Made by a program: the position numbers and the translations under genes | The notes under the pieces: model-generated | What the model saw: the letters and a program-made list of their open reading frames with translations, nothing else | Databases searched by the model: none | What the model was told of the DNA's origin: nothing | DNA from: Pararge aegeria | Lineage: Eukaryota > Arthropoda > Insecta > Lepidoptera > Nymphalidae | Reading direction: 5' to 3' | Assembly (NCBI RefSeq): GCF_905163445.1 | Contig: NC_053197.1 | Span: 16,430,001-16,494,000, forward strand | DNA length: 64,000 nucleotides | Shown: piece after piece, positions 60,607 to 64,000 of the stretch | Numbering within the stretch: position 1 is the stretch's first letter | How the letters are laid out: each line of letters starts with the position of its first letter

Positions 60607-60900
60607 TATATAGACAAGTGCTTGACTGCAATCACACCTGATGGTAAATGATGATGCAGCCTAAGATGAAGCGCGCTTGCCTAGAAGATGCCTATTCACT
60701 CTTGATTTGAAGGTACCCAGATTATAGGTATCAGGGAAGACGGAAGATGGGAGGGCATTCCAGGCCTTTGCGGTGCGGATCAGAAAGGAAGAAGCAAAAC
60801 GCTTCGTACGTGTTGATGGTATTTCAACCACGTAACGGTGCAGATTCTTTCGGATTGCAGATTTTGTGTAGCTGATTGACCCAAACGATACACCGTAACA
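60607..60900 (-). pseudogene. LINE ORF C-terminus with 3' end shared by SINE-C
   Basis: Minus-strand frame: CYGVSFGSISYTKSAIRKNL, HRYVVEIPSTRTKRFASSFL, IRTAKAWNALPSSVFPDTYN, LGTFKSRVNRHLLGKRASS and a stop at 60661-60663. About 80 codons are intact. This is a standard non-LTR RT ORF end (TAKAWNALPSSVFP, NLGTFKxRVNRxL). The following bases (GCTGCATCATCATTTACCAT, CAGGTGTGATTGCAGTCAAG) match the SINE-C tail. 5'-truncated. Confidence 0.88.
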
Positions 60901-61361
60901 CGGGCTTGTTGGCGAGCCTCGGAATGAGGCTTTCCCAGGGAGAGTTTGAACCCAGAGTTTGAGTTAGCTCGAAGAGGCGAAAGGAATGTCGGCTTTAGGG
61001 TGCCTCATGTGAGGCCGTATCAAAGCTCGCGGGACGATTGGTGTGACAGGGATTCGGGCGGTGATTCAGGGGTCCGAAACACCGCCCTTGATTTGAAATG
61101 GTTGGTTTGGGGTCCTGATAGGGAGCAGTGTCAGTAGTTATCTCATCGTCAGGTTCTAACAAAGATAACGAAGGATATTATTTAAATTCCCAAGGAATAT
61201 TATCCTGGTGCTATTCTGGAATAAAAAGTATTCTTGGTTCATTTCCATGATCATAATCATCGTTACTGACCTACTACACAGCACGAGTGTTCTCTCAATA
61301 AAAAAAAAGCAGTAGCAGTAGCATTTACATAACTAATTAATTTTATGTAGCACAGCTAGAA
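60901..61361. other. Unclassified GC-richer block
   Basis: 60900-61140 is relatively GC-rich with a 63-codon frame lacking a known domain. 61245-61300 is a SINE-B tail scrap (ATGATCATAATCATCG). Confidence 0.4.
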
Positions 61362-61523
61362 AATATTTGTCTGGGTGTATCTTTATTCTATAAGTATGTA
61401 TGTAAATTTTCATAACAATATTCATCAGTCATCTAAGCACCCATAACACAAGCTACGTGACTTTGGGGCTAGATGGCTGTGTGTATTGTCGTAGTTATTT
61501 ATTAATATTTATTTATTTATTTT
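61362..61523 (+). mobile_element. SINE-A 3' fragment
   Basis: TTTGTCTGGGTGTATCTTTA, TTCATCAGTCATCTAAGCAC and TTGGGGCTAGATGGCTGTG, then TTTATTTATT. Headless. Confidence 0.8.
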
Positions 61524-61630
61524 CCACCAGGTCGTATTTGCAGATTTCTTCATGATGTTTTCCTTTACCTTTAAAACAAGTGATTTGGGATTGAACTTGG
61601 TTTCTCAGAAAAGGAGACTAAAACTTCTGT
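61524..61630 (-). mobile_element. SINE-B fragment
   Basis: TTCATGATGTTTTCCTTTAC, AAACAAGTGATTTGGGATTG and AACTTGGTTTCTCAGAAA. The middle AAAACGCACATAAC-type segment is deleted. The 60-codon frame here is derived from it. Confidence 0.65.
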
Positions 61631-62078
61631 TAAATGAACGGGAATATTACTTTAATTTGGTTATTTCTTTCGTGCATTCATTTGTTGATTTAAATCTTTT
61701 AATGCATGTCACGATTGTTTGTTTATCTAAATAACCAGAGTACAAGATCAATCCAGGACATTACGTTAATAAGCTGTGTAGTTACCACGTCGAAAACCTT
61801 CTTGTTTTTGATAAATAGAATACATTTGCACAAAATCAACAATAATACGCACCAGATATAATAGATGGGCGACATTAAGCGACGCCTACAAATGGTAAGC
61901 ATCTGTGTTCAACGATTGTCAAACTTTAGGCCTTCGGGGATTTATTTTGTATACATTTATTATATTATACTTTCGACACTTTAGAGCGACAATTTGTTAT
62001 AGCGGTTCTATCAATTTAAATATTATTTTAGGCTTTTGTTGAAATGAAACCCCTTTACACGGTGATTCATATATTTTA
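61631..62078. other. Unclassified
   Basis: Nothing recognised. Confidence 0.4.
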
Positions 62079-62330
62079 GACAGCCGATTGGCGCAGTTGG
62101 TCAGCGACCCTGCTTTCGGGGTCCAAGGCCATGAGTTCGATTCCCACAACTAGAATATGTTTGTGTGATGCACATGATTTTTTAAAGTGTCTGTTGGTTT
62201 ATATTATAAGTTTATATGTATAGCACATAATATTATTCAAAAAAATATTCATTAGTTATCTTAGTAGCCACAATACAAGCTACACTTACGGTAGGGCTAG
62301 ATGGCGGTGCGTGTAATGTCGCAGTAGTAT
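62079..62330 (+). mobile_element. SINE-A
   Basis: CAGCCGATTGGCGCAGTTGG, B box GAGTTCGATTCCC, TTCATTAGTTATCTTAGTAG and TAGATGGCGGTGCGTG. Moderately diverged. Confidence 0.82.
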
Positions 62331-62439
62331 TGAAAATTTTCATAGTATTTTTTTTTTGTTAGTCATCCGGGGAAATAGTACCACCATGATTCTATCAATG
62401 AAAATAAAAATGAAAAGCAATGCCTGCTTGGACTGTTTG

Positions 62440-62605
62440 CAAACATTCCAATAAAGCATCCTAATGTTTTCCTTTAGCATTAAACCTAGTGATATTTAAT
62501 AGGTTAGAACGCACATAGCTCTGTAAAGTGAGGTGCATGCCGGGGATTGAACTCGATCTCCCAGAAATGGAAGCTGAAGGCTTGTCCACCAGGCTACCAA
62601 CAACG
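62440..62605 (-). mobile_element. SINE-B head and middle
   Basis: AATGTTTTCCTTTAGCATTA, GAACGCACATAGCTCTGTAA, CGGGGATTGAACTCGATCTC, TTGTCCACCAGGCTACC. The variant head differs from the main family. Confidence 0.7.
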
Positions 62606-62971
62606 AGGTATAAGTATTCTTAGAATTAAATCCAATGAAAATTCTGAGCCCAATCAGATTATGTAACCATAATATTTAAAATCCACAGACGGCGATGGCC
62701 ATTAAGCGCGGTCTGAATGCTAATTAGTATTAGCATAGTCGTCAAATACATTTACATGAAAGCTTTTAATTCTAACTCGTTTGGGAAACGTGGAAACCTC
62801 GAAAAGATACCCGGTAGGCATTAATTTACACGTCTAGGAGTAGACATGGCTCTATCGTGTGTTACTAAAATATATATGCATACATATGGCTTTAGGTACA
62901 CAATACTAACCCAAAAACTTATAACGTATCGTCGTATGAAAAGTTTTCTTTTCATTTTTATTGCTCTATAT

Positions 62972-63262
62972 GTTAGCCCTTGACTGCAATTTCACCTGCT
63001 GGTCACGCATCACGCAGTCCAAGATGGTACGGTGCAACTTAGGCAGTTATATAAAACAACTAATAGGTTTCTACGCGACATCGTATCAGAACGCTTAATC
63101 GCTTAGCGCAACGTCTTTGTCGGTAGAGTGGTAACTAGCCACGGCCAAATCCTCTCACCAGACTAGAGCAGATAAAGTTCAGAAATTATAAATTGCCAAT
63201 TTTCTCCTGCTGGGGTTGAACCTGGTACCTTCCACTTAAAACCATAGCACACTGCGCCAGGT
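62972..63262 (-). mobile_element. SINE-C, near full length
   Basis: TTAGCCCTTGACTGCAATTT, TTTCTACGCGACATCGTATC, GTAACTAGCCACGGCCAAAT, TGGGGTTGAACCTGGTACC and CACACTGCGCCAGG. Confidence 0.85.
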
Positions 63263-64000
63263 AAAAGGCAATTTATTCCGAAATGTATGAATTATATAAT
63301 GTATGACCTTTAAGCAGGTAACGTACTCCTGAAAATATAAAAGTAAAAAAAATCTAAACCTGTTTTAGATACTCAGGAGTGGCTTGTAACCTGTGAGTTC
63401 TTCATAATGATCTCAAAGGCGTGTAAAGTCTACTTACAAATCCGCACTTGGAAAGCGGAGGTACGTTTCTCTGTGGAGACCCTTGCCCTGTAGTGATGAG
63501 AAGAATATTTATGCTATGACATTTGTTAAATGGTAATAATGGTCATAGACCCATTGGGCCAGTTCTTTGACAGAAACGTTGCTTATACACTCTCGCCCTT
63601 CCTGATTTTCCTGGCTGGGGCTTTATTCCGGTAACACGTGACGGAGTAATGCTCGGCCATTAAGGTAGGTTGGTCAAATTGAAAATCCGTTCCGAACAAT
63701 TTCAGGCCGTATGCCTATTAATATAAAGCTTGAATTTCTGTATGGACAGCAACTGGATTTATATTGTAACTAGATACGCTTGTACGAATTTAAATTTTTT
63801 CCTTCGTACCTACTCGTAATTCTAAACCGTTTTTCATTCGTTTTCTTTTAAGTGATAAGCGCTTTGCAAAAAAAAGCTCTTTGTGGCGAAGTTTGTACGT
63901 GACGAATCGAAATTTCATTTTGATTTGAGGAGATTTCACTTGTAGCGGTTTTTTTATTCCTTTAATTATTTTAATGACCCTTTTTAAGTTGAATTGGTGA
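63263..64000. other. SINE-B fragment, remainder unclassified
   Basis: 63380-63505 (TGATCTCAAAGGCGTGTAAA, CCCTTGCCCTGTAGTGATGA) is a decayed sense SINE-B 3' part. The remainder to the end shows no gene or known repeat. Confidence 0.5.

Overview
The window looks like repeat-dense, AT-rich nuclear DNA of a moth or butterfly. I judge this from established knowledge of lepidopteran repeats: Helitron-like elements opening with ACTAGCTGTTGCCCGCGAC, RTE-type LINEs with GAT-repeat tails, several tRNA-headed SINE families, and LINE 3' ends with TTGAAT-type tails. I cannot name the species. I found no convincing host protein-coding gene, no real tRNA or rRNA gene, no CRISPR array and no prokaryotic-style operon. 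Every long open frame is a non-LTR retrotransposon reverse transcriptase (RT). The remaining open frames are about 60-150 codons, lack recognisable domains, and often run across repeats.

Family letters used here are local labels, not database names. SINE-A, SINE-B and SINE-C have tRNA-like heads (SINE-C is read in the direction of its head). Repeat-R is a longer tRNA-headed repeat. Repeat-H ends in a CCAGCAGTGGACTG-like motif. LINE-RTE, D, E, F, J1, J2 and K are non-LTR families recognised by RT fragments or 3' ends. Lep1-like and M are Helitron-like. P is a short terminal-inverted-repeat element. I is a foldback element. K-rep, S, X, Y and Z are unclassified repeats present two or more times.

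Layout. 0-9 kb: a Lep1-like Helitron, an interrupted RTE 3' end, SINE-A nested in SINE-B, and a six-unit 90-bp minisatellite growing out of a Helitron-like terminus. 9-22 kb: an old LINE-E RT relic, SINE-C copies, S repeats, a 50-bp palindrome at an M element, a second Lep1-like copy, SINE-B, RTE and LINE-F pieces, and a SINE-C split by a chimeric Helitron. 22-31 kb: a young RTE fragment with target-site duplication (TSD), three LINE-E 3' ends, a 582-codon LINE-J1 frame inserted in repeat-H, and a 361-codon LINE-J2 frame on the minus strand. 31-36 kb: two foldback-I copies, a P element, and the best preserved RTE insertion (354 codons, 11-bp TSD). 36-46 kb: many LINE-D pieces in both orientations, SINE-A copies, a LINE-K relic, and an RTE copy with an inverted 5' part and a 12-bp TSD. 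46-64 kb: SINE, Helitron and LINE fragments, a second P element, a nested M in SINE-A, LINE-E in opposite orientations, and a minus-strand LINE C-terminus whose 3' end is shared with SINE-C.

The elements do not form a pathway. What connects them is parasitism and nesting: SINEs carry tails resembling LINE 3' ends and probably borrow their machinery, and insertions inside insertions give a relative chronology. I found no new defence or metabolic system. The most informative items are the dated nested insertions, the SINE/LINE tail match, the 90-bp satellite, and a recurring class of short near-perfect hairpins.
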